NCBI GenBank assembly: GCA_003213175.1
Contig: QCNN01000006.1
Location: 1-54,818, forward strand
Length of the DNA stretch: 54,818 bases
Direction of reading: 5' to 3'
From: SAR116 cluster bacterium AG-426-B08
Lineage (GTDB): Bacteria; Pseudomonadota; Alphaproteobacteria; Puniceispirillales; Marisalimonadaceae
Shown: positions 10,792 through 21,141 of the stretch, piece after piece
How the letters are laid out: every line of letters starts with the position of its first letter
Numbering within the stretch: the stretch's first letter is position 1
Notes under the pieces: generated by a model
What the model saw: the letters and a program-made list of their open reading frames with translations, nothing else
What the model was told of the DNA's origin: nothing
Databases searched by the model: none
Translations under genes and position numbers: made by a program

Positions 10792-11285
10792 TGGTCATCT
10801 TGAATCCAGGGAACTGTTGTAACTTCGATACCTTCTTCTTTTAATTGATCTATTTCTTCAGATTTAGCATTTCCATAAATCGAACGCTCTTTAGATTCTC
10901 CAAGGTTGATTGCTCTTGCTTCTTCGACAAATTTATCTCCTACAAACTCAGCTTTTTTTTGAATTTCCTTTTTAATAGTTCTTAGCATTGTCATTGCATC
11001 GTTAATTGGAATATTAATATTTGTATTGTTATCTTTGATATTTTTTGTGGAAACTGCATTATCACCAAAAGTTTCTTCTTTATAATTATTCTTTTTAAAA
11101 GATTTCTTAGTCTGGATAGACGGAGACATCAAATTTTTTTTTACATCTATACCACCACAATAAGGACATGTTAGTAAACCAGAACTTTTTTGAATTTCAA
11201 ACGCATTACTATCTTTGAACCAAGCATCAAAAGGCAGTTCGTGCCTACAGTTTTTTGAACTACATTTTAGATTATATTTTATCAT
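10788..11285 (-). CDS. DUF1178 family protein
   Basis: A 165-residue protein whose N-terminus (MIKYNLKCSSKNCRHELPFD, FKDSNAFEIQKSSGLLTCP) matches DUF1178, a widespread proteobacterial family often near ubiG, secA or the nitrilase gene. Two cysteine pairs (C8/C13 and CPYC) suggest a small zinc ribbon. The C-terminal half has the conserved VGDKFVEEARAINLGESKERSI-type segment. Function is unknown. It lies 18 bases downstream of secA on the same strand, so co-transcription is likely, and ends overlapping the ubiG stop. Confidence 0.88.
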   Translation of the reverse strand: MIKYNLKCSSKNCRHELPFDAWFKDSNAFEIQKSSGLLTCPYCGGIDVKKNLMSPSIQTKKSFKKNNYKEETFGDNAVSTKNIKDNNTNINIPINDAMTMLRTIKKEIQKKAEFVGDKFVEEARAINLGESKERSIYGNAKSEEIDQLKEEGIEVTTVPWIQDDH

Positions 11286-11303
11286 AAGTTAATTAAAGTC
11301 TTC

Positions 11304-13928
11304 TTAAATTCTTCCACAACAATGTTTATATTTTTTACCAGAACCACATGGACACTTTTCGTTTCTAGAAACTTTTTTTGAGCTTATAATATCTTGTTTA
11401 TCTTTAGAGTTTAAGTCTTTTTGAACTGATTTGTTTTCAATATCACGATCGGGGACATTTCTCTCTATCTCAAAATTTGATAAAATTGAAATAATCATAT
11501 TTCGAATTTTTGATAACATTTCTTCGAAAAGTATAAAAGATTCTTTTTTGTATTCGTTTAGTGGATCACGTTGTCCGTATGCACGCAAACCAATTGATTG
11601 TCGGAGTTGATCAAGATACAATAAATGATCTTTCCAGCATTGATCTAGAACTTGTAAAAGAAGGCTTTTTTCCGCTTCCCTAAATATTTTTGAACCAATC
11701 CTAGCCACTCTTTGTGCCATAAAACTCTCAGATTGTATTTTTATTCTTGATATAATTTCATTTTCAACAATTCCATCTTCTTTTACCCAATCCTGAACTG
11801 GTATATCAAACCCAAGGTTTGATTGAACATCTTTTCTAAGCTTTTCTGAATCCCAGTCTGAGTAAAAACTGTTCTCTGGAATGCATTGATGAACAATGTT
11901 TTCTATAACATCGTCTCGCATTTCTGTTATCATATTATTAATATTATCAGACCTCATTATCTCTTTTCTTTGATCAAAAATAACTTTCCTTTGATCATTC
12001 ATTACATCATCAAACTTAAGTAATTGTTTCCTGATTTCAAAATTATTTGCTTCAACCTTACTTTGAGCTTTTTCAACTGCTTTATTTATCCAAGGATGAA
12101 CAATAGCTTCACCTTTTTGCAATCCCAACTTATCTAACATTGACTCTAATTTTTCTGATCCAAAAATTCTCATTAAATCATCTTGAAGTGACAATAAAAA
12201 CTTTGACTTACCCTTATCACCTTGTCTTCCTGTTCTCCCTCTTAATTGGTTATCAATTCTTCTACTTTCATGTCTTTCTGTTCCAATAACATATAATCCA
12301 CCAGCAGCAAGTGCCTCTTCCCTTTTTTTCAGTATATCCTTGTGTAACATTTCCAATTTTCTATCATATTGATCATCTGTTTCTTTGATCTCCATATTTT
12401 TTCTAATTTCAAAGTTACCTCCCAATTGAATATCAGTACCTCTTCCAGCCATATTAGTTGCTATCGTAACAGCTGAAGGCATACCTGCGTATCCGATAAT
12501 TTTAGCTTCTTGTTCATGATACCTTGCATTTAAGACTTGATGTTTAATATTTTTTTTAGTTAATAGATTAGATAACACATCAGATTTAGCTATGGATACA
12601 GTACCAACGAGTACTGGCTGCTTTCTCTTAGCACAACGCTCAATTAGATTTAGCACAGCATCGTCTCTTTCTTGATTGGTTTTGTATATTTCATCATTTT
12701 TGTCTAATCTCTCCACTTTTACATTTGTGGGAATTTCAATTACTTCCAGGTTATATATTTCTGAAAATTCACCCTCTTCTGTAACAGCAGTTCCAGTCAT
12801 TCCAGACAATTTTGGAAACATTCTAAAATAATTCTGAAAAGTTATACTCGCAAGAGTTTGATTCTCTGGCTTAATACTAACATTTTCTTTGGCTTCAATA
12901 GCTTGGTGCTGTCCTTCACCAAATCTTCTACCTTCCATAGCTCTACCCGTGAACTCGTCTATGATTAAAATATTATCATTTTTAACCATATAATGCGTAT
13001 TCTTTTTAAAAATTTTATGGGCTCTCAAAGCTTGGTTAATATGATGAAGTACATTTATATTTTTTAAATCAAATAAAGTACCTTCTTCAAATACACCGTC
13101 TTTTTTTAACAAACCCTCAAATTTTTCAGTTCCAGCATCTGTAAGATTACAAGTTCTTTGTTTTTCATCTAAATCAAAATCGTCTGAGGACAACTGTGGA
13201 ATATATTTGTCAACTTTTTTGTATAGTTCAGAGGAATCTTCTGCTTGACCCGAAATTATTAATGGTGTTCTAGCCTCGTCAATAAGAATAGAGTCAACCT
13301 CATCTACAATAGCATAATTGAATGGTCTTTGAACCATATCATCAAATGAAAATTTCATATTATCTCTTAAATAATCAAAACCAAATTCATTATTAGTTCC
13401 ATATGTGATATCAGCTTTATAAGCCAATCTTCTTTGATTATCATCTATATCATTTGTCAAACAACCTACTTCTAATCCTAGAAAATTATATATTTCACCC
13501 ATCCATTCAGCGTCTCTTTTTGCAAGATAATCATTTACTGTTACTACATGTACTCCCTTATTTGATAATGCATTTAAGTAACAAGGCAAAGTTGCAACAA
13601 GTGTTTTACCTTCGCCTGTTTTCATTTCAGCTATTTTCCCATGATGTAAAACAATTCCTCCAATTAATTGAACATCAAAATGTCGTTGTTTTAAAGTTCG
13701 CTTTGAGGCCTCTCTTACTACAGAGAAGGTTTCAGGCAAAAGTAAGTCTAAATCCTCTCCTTTTTCAATTCTTTCTCTAAATTCATTTGTTTTGGCAATA
13801 AGTTGATCTTGGTCTAGCAAAGACATATCCTTTTCTAGTTCATTAATTTTTTGGACCATTGATTTTAATTTGGATAATTCTCTGTCATTTGATGAACCAA
13901 AAAATTTTTTACCGAAGCTTCCGAACAT
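11304..13928 (-). CDS. secA: Preprotein translocase ATPase SecA
   Basis: SecA drives secretory proteins through SecYEG. The 874-residue protein has Walker A TGEGKT (104-109), DEAD-type box [16 protein letters not shown], helicase motifs including [13 protein letters not shown] and [11 protein letters not shown], and a C-terminal zinc-binding tail [13 protein letters not shown] that contacts SecB and the ribosome. Length is typical. It is divergent from argJ over a 108-base A+T-rich gap. The PpiC-type parvulin gene that commonly separates secA and argJ in alphaproteobacteria is absent here. Confidence 0.98.
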   Translation of the reverse strand: MFGSFGKKFFGSSNDRELSKLKSMVQKINELEKDMSLLDQDQLIAKTNEFRERIEKGEDLDLLLPETFSVVREASKRTLKQRHFDVQLIGGIVLHHGKIAEMKTGEGKTLVATLPCYLNALSNKGVHVVTVNDYLAKRDAEWMGEIYNFLGLEVGCLTNDIDDNQRRLAYKADITYGTNNEFGFDYLRDNMKFSFDDMVQRPFNYAIVDEVDSILIDEARTPLIISGQAEDSSELYKKVDKYIPQLSSDDFDLDEKQRTCNLTDAGTEKFEGLLKKDGVFEEGTLFDLKNINVLHHINQALRAHKIFKKNTHYMVKNDNILIIDEFTGRAMEGRRFGEGQHQAIEAKENVSIKPENQTLASITFQNYFRMFPKLSGMTGTAVTEEGEFSEIYNLEVIEIPTNVKVERLDKNDEIYKTNQERDDAVLNLIERCAKRKQPVLVGTVSIAKSDVLSNLLTKKNIKHQVLNARYHEQEAKIIGYAGMPSAVTIATNMAGRGTDIQLGGNFEIRKNMEIKETDDQYDRKLEMLHKDILKKREEALAAGGLYVIGTERHESRRIDNQLRGRTGRQGDKGKSKFLLSLQDDLMRIFGSEKLESMLDKLGLQKGEAIVHPWINKAVEKAQSKVEANNFEIRKQLLKFDDVMNDQRKVIFDQRKEIMRSDNINNMITEMRDDVIENIVHQCIPENSFYSDWDSEKLRKDVQSNLGFDIPVQDWVKEDGIVENEIISRIKIQSESFMAQRVARIGSKIFREAEKSLLLQVLDQCWKDHLLYLDQLRQSIGLRAYGQRDPLNEYKKESFILFEEMLSKIRNMIISILSNFEIERNVPDRDIENKSVQKDLNSKDKQDIISSKKVSRNEKCPCGSGKKYKHCCGRI

Positions 13929-14036
13929 TCAAATCTCTTAAATATAAAATTAAAATATTTACTTATTACATTTAAATGGTATTTTTTAAATAATTTTCTA
14001 GTAATTTTTTAACTTGATACTTTATCCCATTTTTAA

Positions 14037-15248
14037 ATGAAGAGCATAAAAAAAGAAATTAAAATAGATGACATAAACATAAATGTTTACAAATCAGGTA
14101 TCAAAAGCAACAAAACTGATGTTCTTTGGATTGAATTACCAGTTGACTCATCAATTGCAGGAGTTTTTACAAAGTCTGAAACCTCAAGTGCAGCGGTAAA
14201 ATATTGCAAAAAAAATTTAAGCCCAAATAGAGATAATAATACTGTAAAATCTATTCTAGTTAATTCTGGAAATGCTAATGCTTTTACTGGTAAAAAGGGT
14301 GAGAAAACTGTAAGTGAAATCATAAAATTTCTAAGTGACTTGCAAAATTGTAATCCAAAGGAAATTTTCACTGCCTCAACAGGTGTTATTGGTGAATTTT
14401 TAGATTCAGGAAAAATTATTAATAGTATAAAAAAAGATATGCCTTTCTCAAAAAACTCATGGTTAGAAGCTTCAAAAGCAATTATGACGACAGATACATT
14501 TCATAAAATTTCTAGCGCAAAATGTAAAATAGAAAATGAAGAAGTTAATATTATTGGTATTGCAAAAGGATCTGGAATGATTGCTCCAAATATGGCAACT
14601 ATGTTAGCCTTTATTTTCACTGATGCAAATATATCATCTCAAGTTCTTCAAAAAATTTTATTATATCAAAATGAAAGAACTTTTAACTCTATTTCTGTTG
14701 ATAGCGATACATCTACAAGTGATACAGTTTTATTAGTATCTACAAATAAAAAAAATAATAAATTTATTACTTCCTATAATGATCCTAAAGTACGTAAATT
14801 TGAAAATAAAGTTTATGAACTCATGTTGAGTCTAGCAAAGCAAATTGTTAGAGATGGAGAAGGGGCATCAAAATTCATAGAATTAAATATTTTAAATGCA
14901 AAATCATTTAAAGCTGCTAAAAAAATAGGAATGTCAATTGCTAACTCTCCTCTTGTTAAAACTGCAATTGCAGGTGAAGACGCAAATTGGGGTAGGATAA
15001 TTATGGCCATAGGAAAGTCATATGAAAAAATTATTCCCAACAAAATTAAAATTTATTTTGGAAATCACTTAGTTACAAAAAATGGAATGAAATATTCAAA
15101 CTACTCTGAAAGAATAATTTCTAAATACTTAAAAAAAGAAGAAATTCATATCACTATAGACTTATCAATGGGTAACAAAGATTGGAAAGTTTATACATGT
15201 GATTTTACCGAAAAATATATAAAGATAAATGCAGATTACAGAAGTTAA
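14037..15248 (+). CDS. argJ: Bifunctional ornithine/glutamate N-acetyltransferase
   Basis: ArgJ transfers acetyl from N-acetylornithine to glutamate, closing the arginine acetyl cycle. The precursor (403 residues) is self-cleaved before the threonine of the conserved MATML (Thr188, in KGSGMIAPNMATMLAF), giving alpha and beta chains; both that site and the C-terminal AGEDANWGRIIMAIG block are present. It overlaps mutT downstream by 20 bases, indicating coupled translation. With argH at 44132 this shows that arginine is made by the cell. Confidence 0.96.
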   Translation: MKSIKKEIKIDDININVYKSGIKSNKTDVLWIELPVDSSIAGVFTKSETSSAAVKYCKKNLSPNRDNNTVKSILVNSGNANAFTGKKGEKTVSEIIKFLSDLQNCNPKEIFTASTGVIGEFLDSGKIINSIKKDMPFSKNSWLEASKAIMTTDTFHKISSAKCKIENEEVNIIGIAKGSGMIAPNMATMLAFIFTDANISSQVLQKILLYQNERTFNSISVDSDTSTSDTVLLVSTNKKNNKFITSYNDPKVRKFENKVYELMLSLAKQIVRDGEGASKFIELNILNAKSFKAAKKIGMSIANSPLVKTAIAGEDANWGRIIMAIGKSYEKIIPNKIKIYFGNHLVTKNGMKYSNYSERIISKYLKKEEIHITIDLSMGNKDWKVYTCDFTEKYIKINADYRS

Positions 15249-15645
15249 AAAAGTTATTGTAAGTTGTCTTGCTTTAGTAAATGATGATAATGAAATTTTA
15301 TTTTGTAAACGCTCAGATAATTCTAAATTTTCAGGATGTTGGGAATTCCCAGGTGGAAAAATAAAAAAAAATGAGACGCCACAAGAAGGTCTAATACGTG
15401 AGATTAAAGAAGAAATTGGAGTTGATTTAAATAACAATTGTATTGCTCCTCTAACTTTTTCAACCCATAAATATGATGATTTTTCTTTCACAATTCTTTT
15501 ATTTATTTCTAGAAAATGGAAGGAAAATCCATTGCCTAAAATTCACTCTGAAATAGTATGGTTACATCCTAAAGACATAAAAAATTATAAAATGCTTCCA
15601 ACAAATAATTATCTTATTTCAAGTGTACAAGACTTACTTTTATAA
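15229..15645 (+). CDS. mutT: Nudix hydrolase, MutT-like
   Basis: A 138-residue Nudix protein with a perfect Nudix box: GGKIKKNETPQEGLIREIK then EEIGVDL (residues 42-67), fitting GX5EX7REUXEEXGU. MutT cleans oxidised 8-oxo-dGTP from the nucleotide pool; the length, the FPGGK element and the location just after argJ fit that role, but Nudix substrate specificity cannot be fixed from sequence. Translation starts inside argJ (20-base overlap). It ends three bases from the stop of the convergent methyltransferase gene. Confidence 0.88.
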   Translation: MQITEVKKVIVSCLALVNDDNEILFCKRSDNSKFSGCWEFPGGKIKKNETPQEGLIREIKEEIGVDLNNNCIAPLTFSTHKYDDFSFTILLFISRKWKENPLPKIHSEIVWLHPKDIKNYKMLPTNNYLISSVQDLLL

Positions 15646-15648
15646 GAA

Positions 15649-16446
15649 TCACTCTTTCCAACATATTGCTGTAATTATTTCAAATGTTGAGTAAATTGTA
15701 TGATCTTTATTATCATAATAATTTAATTTATACTGTTTCTCTAAAGTCGAAAAAAAAAATTTATTGGAAAAATATTTTCTTCTTTTTTTTAAAAAGTTTG
15801 ACTCTCCCATACCTTTTAAATCTCTCATTAATTTCAATGTTGACTTATACTTTACTTTTATTAAATCAGTTTCAATTACTGTGTTTTTGAAACCTAAATT
15901 TAACAAAAAATTTCCTAATCCTTTAACATCAAACTGCATGTTAAATCTTGGGTAAACTCCATTAAAAACAATTTCATCAGTTTTTATTAATGTAGACTTT
16001 AACTCTCTTATAGTTTCTGAGCCAAATATGGAAAATAAAAAAACTCCCTTTTTTTTTAATATTTTATTAATATTATTAAAAAATATTTCATAATCATTTA
16101 AATTATTTAAATATAGACAAGAGAATACACCATCAAAACTATCATTTTTAAAGATCAAACTTTCTTCATCAACATTTATAAAATAATTGTTTGAAATTCT
16201 GTTTAACTTTATCATTTCAATAGAGTTATCAATTGAAATAATTTTTTTAATTTTTTTTAATTTTTTTAATTTTGCTGTAAGACCTCCATCATGGGAACCA
16301 ATTTCTAAGACTCTATCAAAATCTTTATTGATATTTTGTATATTTTTCTTAATAACTTCAGAAGAATAAAGCTTTAAAAAGTTAAACTTATTATAATTTC
16401 GTGCAACTCTATTCCTGCTTAACATTATTATTTTTTTGTCATACAT
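15649..16446 (-). CDS. Class I SAM methyltransferase, NDUFAF5/BioC-like
   Basis: A 265-residue protein with a Rossmann methyltransferase fold. The SAM motif is VLEIGSHDGGLTAKL (about 51-65), where GSHDG replaces the common GCGxG. The later segment LMRDLKGMGESN is typical of the NDUFAF5-like family that sits near argJ and mutT in alphaproteobacteria; the mitochondrial homologue modifies a complex I subunit. Whether the bacterial protein does so is unknown. Starts at residues 1 (16446) and 8 (16425) are both plausible. The tRNA- or biotin-type methyltransferases are alternative homes. comF and grxC, common neighbours in other alphaproteobacteria, are not here. Confidence 0.75.
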   Translation of the reverse strand: MYDKKIIMLSRNRVARNYNKFNFLKLYSSEVIKKNIQNINKDFDRVLEIGSHDGGLTAKLKKLKKIKKIISIDNSIEMIKLNRISNNYFINVDEESLIFKNDSFDGVFSCLYLNNLNDYEIFFNNINKILKKKGVFLFSIFGSETIRELKSTLIKTDEIVFNGVYPRFNMQFDVKGLGNFLLNLGFKNTVIETDLIKVKYKSTLKLMRDLKGMGESNFLKKRRKYFSNKFFFSTLEKQYKLNYYDNKDHTIYSTFEIITAICWKE

Positions 16447-16590
16447 AAGTTAATCATTATTACTTAAAAATTTGTTTCTTTTCAAAAAAGTATCAATTTG
16501 CTATCATTCTAAGCGAATTATAAAAAGTAGCAAAACAGAATATTCTTTGCATAGTTTTAGAAAATTTTTGAAAATTTAGCAAAAATTAAA

Positions 16591-17445
16591 ATGTCTAATG
16601 AAATTAAAGTATCATGTCTTCAATACACCTCATTACAAAATGAACATGAAACTCTCATAAAAATCGAAGATTTAATAAAAAAAGCAGTAAAAGAAAATTC
16701 AGATATAATTGCTTTGCCTGAATGCTCAACTTTTATATGTCCAAATAAAGAGAATACATTAAAGAATGCTAGTTTTGAGAGTGATAGTTTAACTTTAAAT
16801 ACTCTAAAAAAACTTGCTAATTTATATAAAGTAAATATCCTTGTCGGCTCTTTACAGACAAAAATATCCAAAACTAACAAACATGACTATTCTCTAGTGA
16901 ACAGATCTTTTTTTATAAATTCAAAAGGAGTTGTTACAATTAAATATGATAAAATTCACTTATTTGATGTTAATCTATCGAAAAAAGAAAAATTTTTTGA
17001 GTCTGATACATATACACCCGGAGATAAAGCAGTTTTAGGAGAATTAAATTTTGGTGGAAAAAAAATTAAGCTTGGTTTAACAATATGTTACGACTTAAGG
17101 TTTCCAATTTTATACAGAGATTTAGCTAAGGAAGGAGCAGAAATAATATTTGTTCCCTCTGCTTTTTCAGAAACTACTGGTGAAGCTCACTGGCATTCAT
17201 TATTAAAAGCAAGAGCTATAGAAAATAGCTGCTTTATAATTGCTCCAGCGCAAACTGGTAAACATTTTAAAGGAAGAAATTCCTTTGGTCATTCACTTAT
17301 TGTTTCTCCTTGGGGAGAGGTTCTTGCTGATGCAAAAAAAAATGAAGGTCTAATCACTTCAAAAATTAACATTGATGAAGTACATGTCTGTAGAAAAAAA
17401 ATTCCCAGTCTTAAAAATGAAAAAAAATACAAGTTAAATTTTTAA
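16591..17445 (+). CDS. Nitrilase-superfamily amidase (NIT1-like)
   Basis: A 284-residue carbon-nitrogen hydrolase. The catalytic triad is visible: Glu44 (ALPECSTF), Lys121 (KYDKIHLFDV) and Cys166 (LTICYDLRFP). Sequence around the Cys, plus SAFSETTGEAHWHSLLKARA, is closest to the NIT1/deaminated-glutathione amidase branch, a metabolite-repair enzyme; omega-amidase is the main alternative. It is divergent from the methyltransferase over 144 bases and convergent with accA, sharing the stop tetranucleotide TTAA (17442-17445). Confidence 0.88.
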   Translation: MSNEIKVSCLQYTSLQNEHETLIKIEDLIKKAVKENSDIIALPECSTFICPNKENTLKNASFESDSLTLNTLKKLANLYKVNILVGSLQTKISKTNKHDYSLVNRSFFINSKGVVTIKYDKIHLFDVNLSKKEKFFESDTYTPGDKAVLGELNFGGKKIKLGLTICYDLRFPILYRDLAKEGAEIIFVPSAFSETTGEAHWHSLLKARAIENSCFIIAPAQTGKHFKGRNSFGHSLIVSPWGEVLADAKKNEGLITSKINIDEVHVCRKKIPSLKNEKKYKLNF

Positions 17446-18392
17446 AATTCATGTAACTTTAAATATTTAGTTTCTTTTTGCTCTTTTATTTCAGTTTTAT
17501 CTAATTTTAAGAGATCTACTAAAGTTTTTTCTAAAACATTAGAAAGTTCTGAAATAGCTTTATTATGATCTCGATGAGCTCCACCTAATGGCTCTTGGAT
17601 GATTTCATCAATTACTTTAAATGCTTTCATATCTTGAGCAGTTAATTTAAGAGCTTTAGCTGCATCATTTGCCTTGTTGGCATCTCTCCAAAGAATTGAT
17701 GCACAACCTTCTGGTGATATTACAGAATAAATAGCATGCTCATACATCAAAACTTTATTACTTACTGCCAAAGCTATTGCACCACCTGAACCACCCTCTC
17801 CAAGAATAGTAGCAATCATAGGTGTTTTAATTTCTAAACTTGTTTGAATACACTCAGCTATTGCTTGTGCCTGACCTCTCTCTTCAGCTCCTTTCCCTGG
17901 ATAAGCTCCTGATGTATCTATGAAAGTTAAAATTGGTAAATTAAATTTATCTGCAAGTCTCATCAACCTAATCGCTTTCCTATAACCTTCGGGTCTTGCC
18001 ATGCCAAAATTTCTGTAAATTCTGTCTTTAGTATCTTTCCCTTTATCTATTCCAATTAATACAACTGACTTACCTCTAAATAAACCAATTCCACCAGTGA
18101 GAGTATTGTCTTCAGCATAATTACGATCACCTGATAGCGGAACATAATCTTGAATTAATTTTGATAGAACATCTTGAAATTGAGGTCTTTCAGGATGCCT
18201 TGAAACCTGAACCTTTTGCCATGGATCCAGTTTTGAATAGGTGGTTATCAACTCATCACCAACTTTTTTTTGTAACTTACCTATTTCACTTGCAATATTT
18301 AAATCTGAATTAGACGATAAATGTCTAAGTTCTTCAATTTTACCTTCTAACTTAGCAATATTTTTTTCAAATGTTAAAAAATGTTTAAGCAT
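17442..18392 (-). CDS. accA: Acetyl-CoA carboxylase carboxyltransferase alpha subunit
   Basis: AccA with AccD transfers CO2 from carboxybiotin to acetyl-CoA, giving malonyl-CoA for fatty-acid synthesis. The 316-residue protein shows the oxyanion loop GEGGSGGA (198-205), the block FIDTSGAYPGKGAEERGQAQ and EHAIYSVISPEGCASILW, all characteristic and intact. It overlaps xerD upstream by 8 bases, an arrangement seen in many alphaproteobacteria, so the two are probably co-transcribed. accD is not in the window. Confidence 0.97.
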   Translation of the reverse strand: MLKHFLTFEKNIAKLEGKIEELRHLSSNSDLNIASEIGKLQKKVGDELITTYSKLDPWQKVQVSRHPERPQFQDVLSKLIQDYVPLSGDRNYAEDNTLTGGIGLFRGKSVVLIGIDKGKDTKDRIYRNFGMARPEGYRKAIRLMRLADKFNLPILTFIDTSGAYPGKGAEERGQAQAIAECIQTSLEIKTPMIATILGEGGSGGAIALAVSNKVLMYEHAIYSVISPEGCASILWRDANKANDAAKALKLTAQDMKAFKVIDEIIQEPLGGAHRDHNKAISELSNVLEKTLVDLLKLDKTEIKEQKETKYLKLHEF

Positions 18393-19353
18393 TTTTTATA
18401 TCCTCTTTTTTAAAAATATTATTAAGCGGGTGTGACTCTTTTACTAATCCTAGCAGACGATCTTGTCTAACTTGAGTATAAATCTCAGTCGTGCTTATAT
18501 CAGCATGTCCAAGCATTTTTTGAAGTGAACGAAGATCTGCTCCTCTATTTAATAAATGAGTTGCAAATGAGTGTCTTATAGAATGAGGTGTCACTTTTTT
18601 ATTATCTAAATCCAACTTATTTGCTAACATCTTTAAATCTTTAAATATAATTTGTCTAGAAACATTTTTTTTATTCTTATTGTCGGGGAAAAGAAAATCA
18701 TTTTTTTTATCATTATTTCTTTTAATAAATTCAACCCACAATTTTATTACATTTATGGATCTGGACGTAAAAACAATTAAACGTTGAGTCCCACCTTTTC
18801 CTCTGATATAAAACTTGTCTTTAAGACTATTTGTACTTGAAATTTTTAAGTTTAATAATTCACTAATTCTGAGACCTGTAGAATATAAAATTTCCAAAAT
18901 TACATGTAATCTAAAAAAAACTTTTCTCTCGTTAAGCTTTAATTTATTATTTTTATAATTTTTGTATGACTCACTTATCAAAAAATTAATCTCTTTTTCT
19001 GATAAAACATTGGGCAATAGTTTTTTGTTTCTCATACCAATTAAATTATATGTAGGATTAGAAATAATTATTTTTTCTGAATATAAAAAGTTAAAAAAAC
19101 CCTTAATTACTGAAATTTTTCTATTAATTGAACTAATGGATTGTTGTTTGTTTTTTAGAAAGGAAAAGTATTTGGATAATTCTTGTTCATTAATCTCATT
19201 ATATATTATTTTTCTTTTATAGAACCAATTAAGCATTAAAATTATGTCTTTTTCATAAGATTTAATAGTATTTTTTGCCAAACCATTTTCTAAATATTTA
19301 GAGGAAAGAAAGTTTTCAATTAATCCATTATTTTTATCAAAAATTTGACTCAT
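18385..19353 (-). CDS. xerD: Site-specific tyrosine recombinase XerD
   Basis: XerC/XerD resolve chromosome dimers at dif. The 322-residue protein has the SAM-like N-terminal core-binding domain and a catalytic domain with all expected residues: Arg162 (STGLRISELL), Lys186 (RGKGG), His257 and Arg260 (TPHSIRHSFATHLL), His283 (MLGHADISTT) and nucleophile Tyr292 (EIYTQV). Its place between accA and the shikimate genes is the chromosomal XerD position, not that of a phage integrase. It overlaps the upstream secreted-protein gene by 4 bases and accA by 8. Confidence 0.93.
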   Translation of the reverse strand: MSQIFDKNNGLIENFLSSKYLENGLAKNTIKSYEKDIILMLNWFYKRKIIYNEINEQELSKYFSFLKNKQQSISSINRKISVIKGFFNFLYSEKIIISNPTYNLIGMRNKKLLPNVLSEKEINFLISESYKNYKNNKLKLNERKVFFRLHVILEILYSTGLRISELLNLKISSTNSLKDKFYIRGKGGTQRLIVFTSRSINVIKLWVEFIKRNNDKKNDFLFPDNKNKKNVSRQIIFKDLKMLANKLDLDNKKVTPHSIRHSFATHLLNRGADLRSLQKMLGHADISTTEIYTQVRQDRLLGLVKESHPLNNIFKKEDIKNA

Positions 19354-21116
19354 TTTAAAAACACTAAACTGGCTAATTTTGATGAGAGTACCTCTAGCCT
19401 TAAATCTGATCCTAATTTTCCTAAGCCTATCTCACTCAAAGATTTTTCTATATTTTGCAAATTAGTCAATTCAAGATTTTTTAATTTTCGATCTTTTATT
19501 AAACGTGCAATTAACAAAATGGTTTTAACTTTTTGACCATTTTTTGATTTTTCTTGAATAGCTCTATTAATTAAAAAACTTTTATAGTTAATAGGACTTG
19601 ACCAAATAGAATAACTATCAGTCTTATTATTATTAAAATCGAAACGCTCCATAAAATCAGTCCAATTTACATTAGGACTTTTCATTCCAGATGACTCAAG
19701 GTATGGAACCAAACCCCATGAATTATTTTCTGATATAAATTTTAAGTTCCAAGAACTACCTTTTGAAACTAACAGCATTTTAGCTATTTCATTTTCATAA
19801 AAAGTTTTTGGTTTATGTAGAATTTGCAAGTATTTAATTTTTTGATTTAAACTATTAGGTAAAGCCTTACCCTGAATTGAAATTAAACTTGGCAAATATA
19901 AATCTAAAGTTTGATTTAATCTACCTAGTTTATTTTCTATTTCTAAAACATCTAAAATATAATTTACCTTTTCAACATCATCATTTAATCCTATTGATGC
20001 CAACCATACATGGGCTCTATTTAGTCCATTTGCATTTTGATTTAATGCCGCAAGAGATTTTTCAGGTTCTGGTTTTTCGTAAACAACAGCTTGATAAATT
20101 TTTATCATTTGTTTTCTATCTATTCTCTTAAAACCTATTAACTTATCAAGTAAAAATGATCTAGCCTCTGAGTTTATATAAACTAACTCAATTAGGGCTT
20201 CAGTATATTCTGAATCAAACTCAGCTATCATATTTGCTGATATTGGGAATTTTAACATATCTAACATAATCACATGAAATGGTGTTAATTTAACTTTATT
20301 ATTTTCAATGGTTTCCATATTGTTTTGATCTAAAATATTTATAAACAATTCCTTGAACAAAGGATCTATCAAATCCTCGGATACCATTACATCATGTATT
20401 AGGTTGGCTTCATCAAAATTTTCATTGATTAATAAACAGATTAAATTTGCTTTTCTCCAATAAGGTTCAGTATTCGATTTCAACATTTCAGAAACATAGT
20501 TACATGCTTCTTTGTCATTTTTCTTCATTAAATTTTTCTCAACCAACCATTTTTTCCATCGGTGCCATCTCTTTCCATTAGGTAACTGTGTTACTATTTG
20601 TTCTAATTCGTCACTTGCTCCAGATGAAGATAATTTTAGCAATTTTGTTTCAACAAATTTGACGATTTGATTGGGACTCCCAGATGGTGGGATCGATGCA
20701 CTCGAATATAATTCTACTAAATAAGTTTGAAGATATTTGCTTGATACAACATCCGGTATATAATTTAAACTTTTAATTGCTTCTGCTGCTGTAAAATCAT
20801 TCCATAAATTTAAACCAAACTTATCATTTAAATTTGTCTTGATTCCGAGTGAACCCAATGATGGTGAATTTAACTCACCTATTTTGACGGAAGAAACTTT
20901 TTTATCTAGAACTTCTTTTTTTTTAACTTTTGAACTTTTTAATTGAACGGAAGTTTTATTAGAAACATTTTTTTGTTTATTTATCTTCTCTGAATTTAAC
21001 TCAATAGATTTATTTTGATTTGTAACATCAATATAATTGTCTTCATTAATTTTAGTTTGTGCAAAAGAGAATTTAATACCTGAAAAAAATATAATTATTA
21101 ATAATATGTATTTCAT
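19350..21116 (-). CDS. Secreted protein of unknown function
   Basis: A protein of about 588 residues with a clear signal peptide (MKYILLIIIFFSGIKFSFAQ, probable cut near FAQ), a Lys/Ser-rich linker and a long mainly helical remainder without catalytic motifs I recognise. The helical, leucine-spaced character suggests a repeat superhelix, but this is inference. The ATG at 21114-21116 gives the cleanest signal peptide; a TTG at 21125 would add three residues. Long uncharacterised proteins occur upstream of xerD in other alphaproteobacteria, with a motif like FGLNLWNDFTAAEAIKSL, and this is probably one. It overlaps xerD by 4 bases and follows the 46-residue gene. Confidence 0.75.
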   Translation of the reverse strand: MKYILLIIIFFSGIKFSFAQTKINEDNYIDVTNQNKSIELNSEKINKQKNVSNKTSVQLKSSKVKKKEVLDKKVSSVKIGELNSPSLGSLGIKTNLNDKFGLNLWNDFTAAEAIKSLNYIPDVVSSKYLQTYLVELYSSASIPPSGSPNQIVKFVETKLLKLSSSGASDELEQIVTQLPNGKRWHRWKKWLVEKNLMKKNDKEACNYVSEMLKSNTEPYWRKANLICLLINENFDEANLIHDVMVSEDLIDPLFKELFINILDQNNMETIENNKVKLTPFHVIMLDMLKFPISANMIAEFDSEYTEALIELVYINSEARSFLLDKLIGFKRIDRKQMIKIYQAVVYEKPEPEKSLAALNQNANGLNRAHVWLASIGLNDDVEKVNYILDVLEIENKLGRLNQTLDLYLPSLISIQGKALPNSLNQKIKYLQILHKPKTFYENEIAKMLLVSKGSSWNLKFISENNSWGLVPYLESSGMKSPNVNWTDFMERFDFNNNKTDSYSIWSSPINYKSFLINRAIQEKSKNGQKVKTILLIARLIKDRKLKNLELTNLQNIEKSLSEIGLGKLGSDLRLEVLSSKLASLVFLK

Positions 21117-21141
21117 TTGCACCAACTTTTCTTAATTAAAC

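Noticed and set aside
16447-16590. Promoter pair in the gap before the nitrilase gene
   Set aside because: TTGCTA and TATAAA are only 15 bases apart, which is too close for a confident sigma-70 promoter; A+T-rich gaps give such matches by chance.
18385-19353. Tyrosine recombinase as sign of a mobile element
   Set aside because: Sequence and location beside accA fit chromosomal XerD; there are no attachment-site repeats, phage genes or tRNA nearby.
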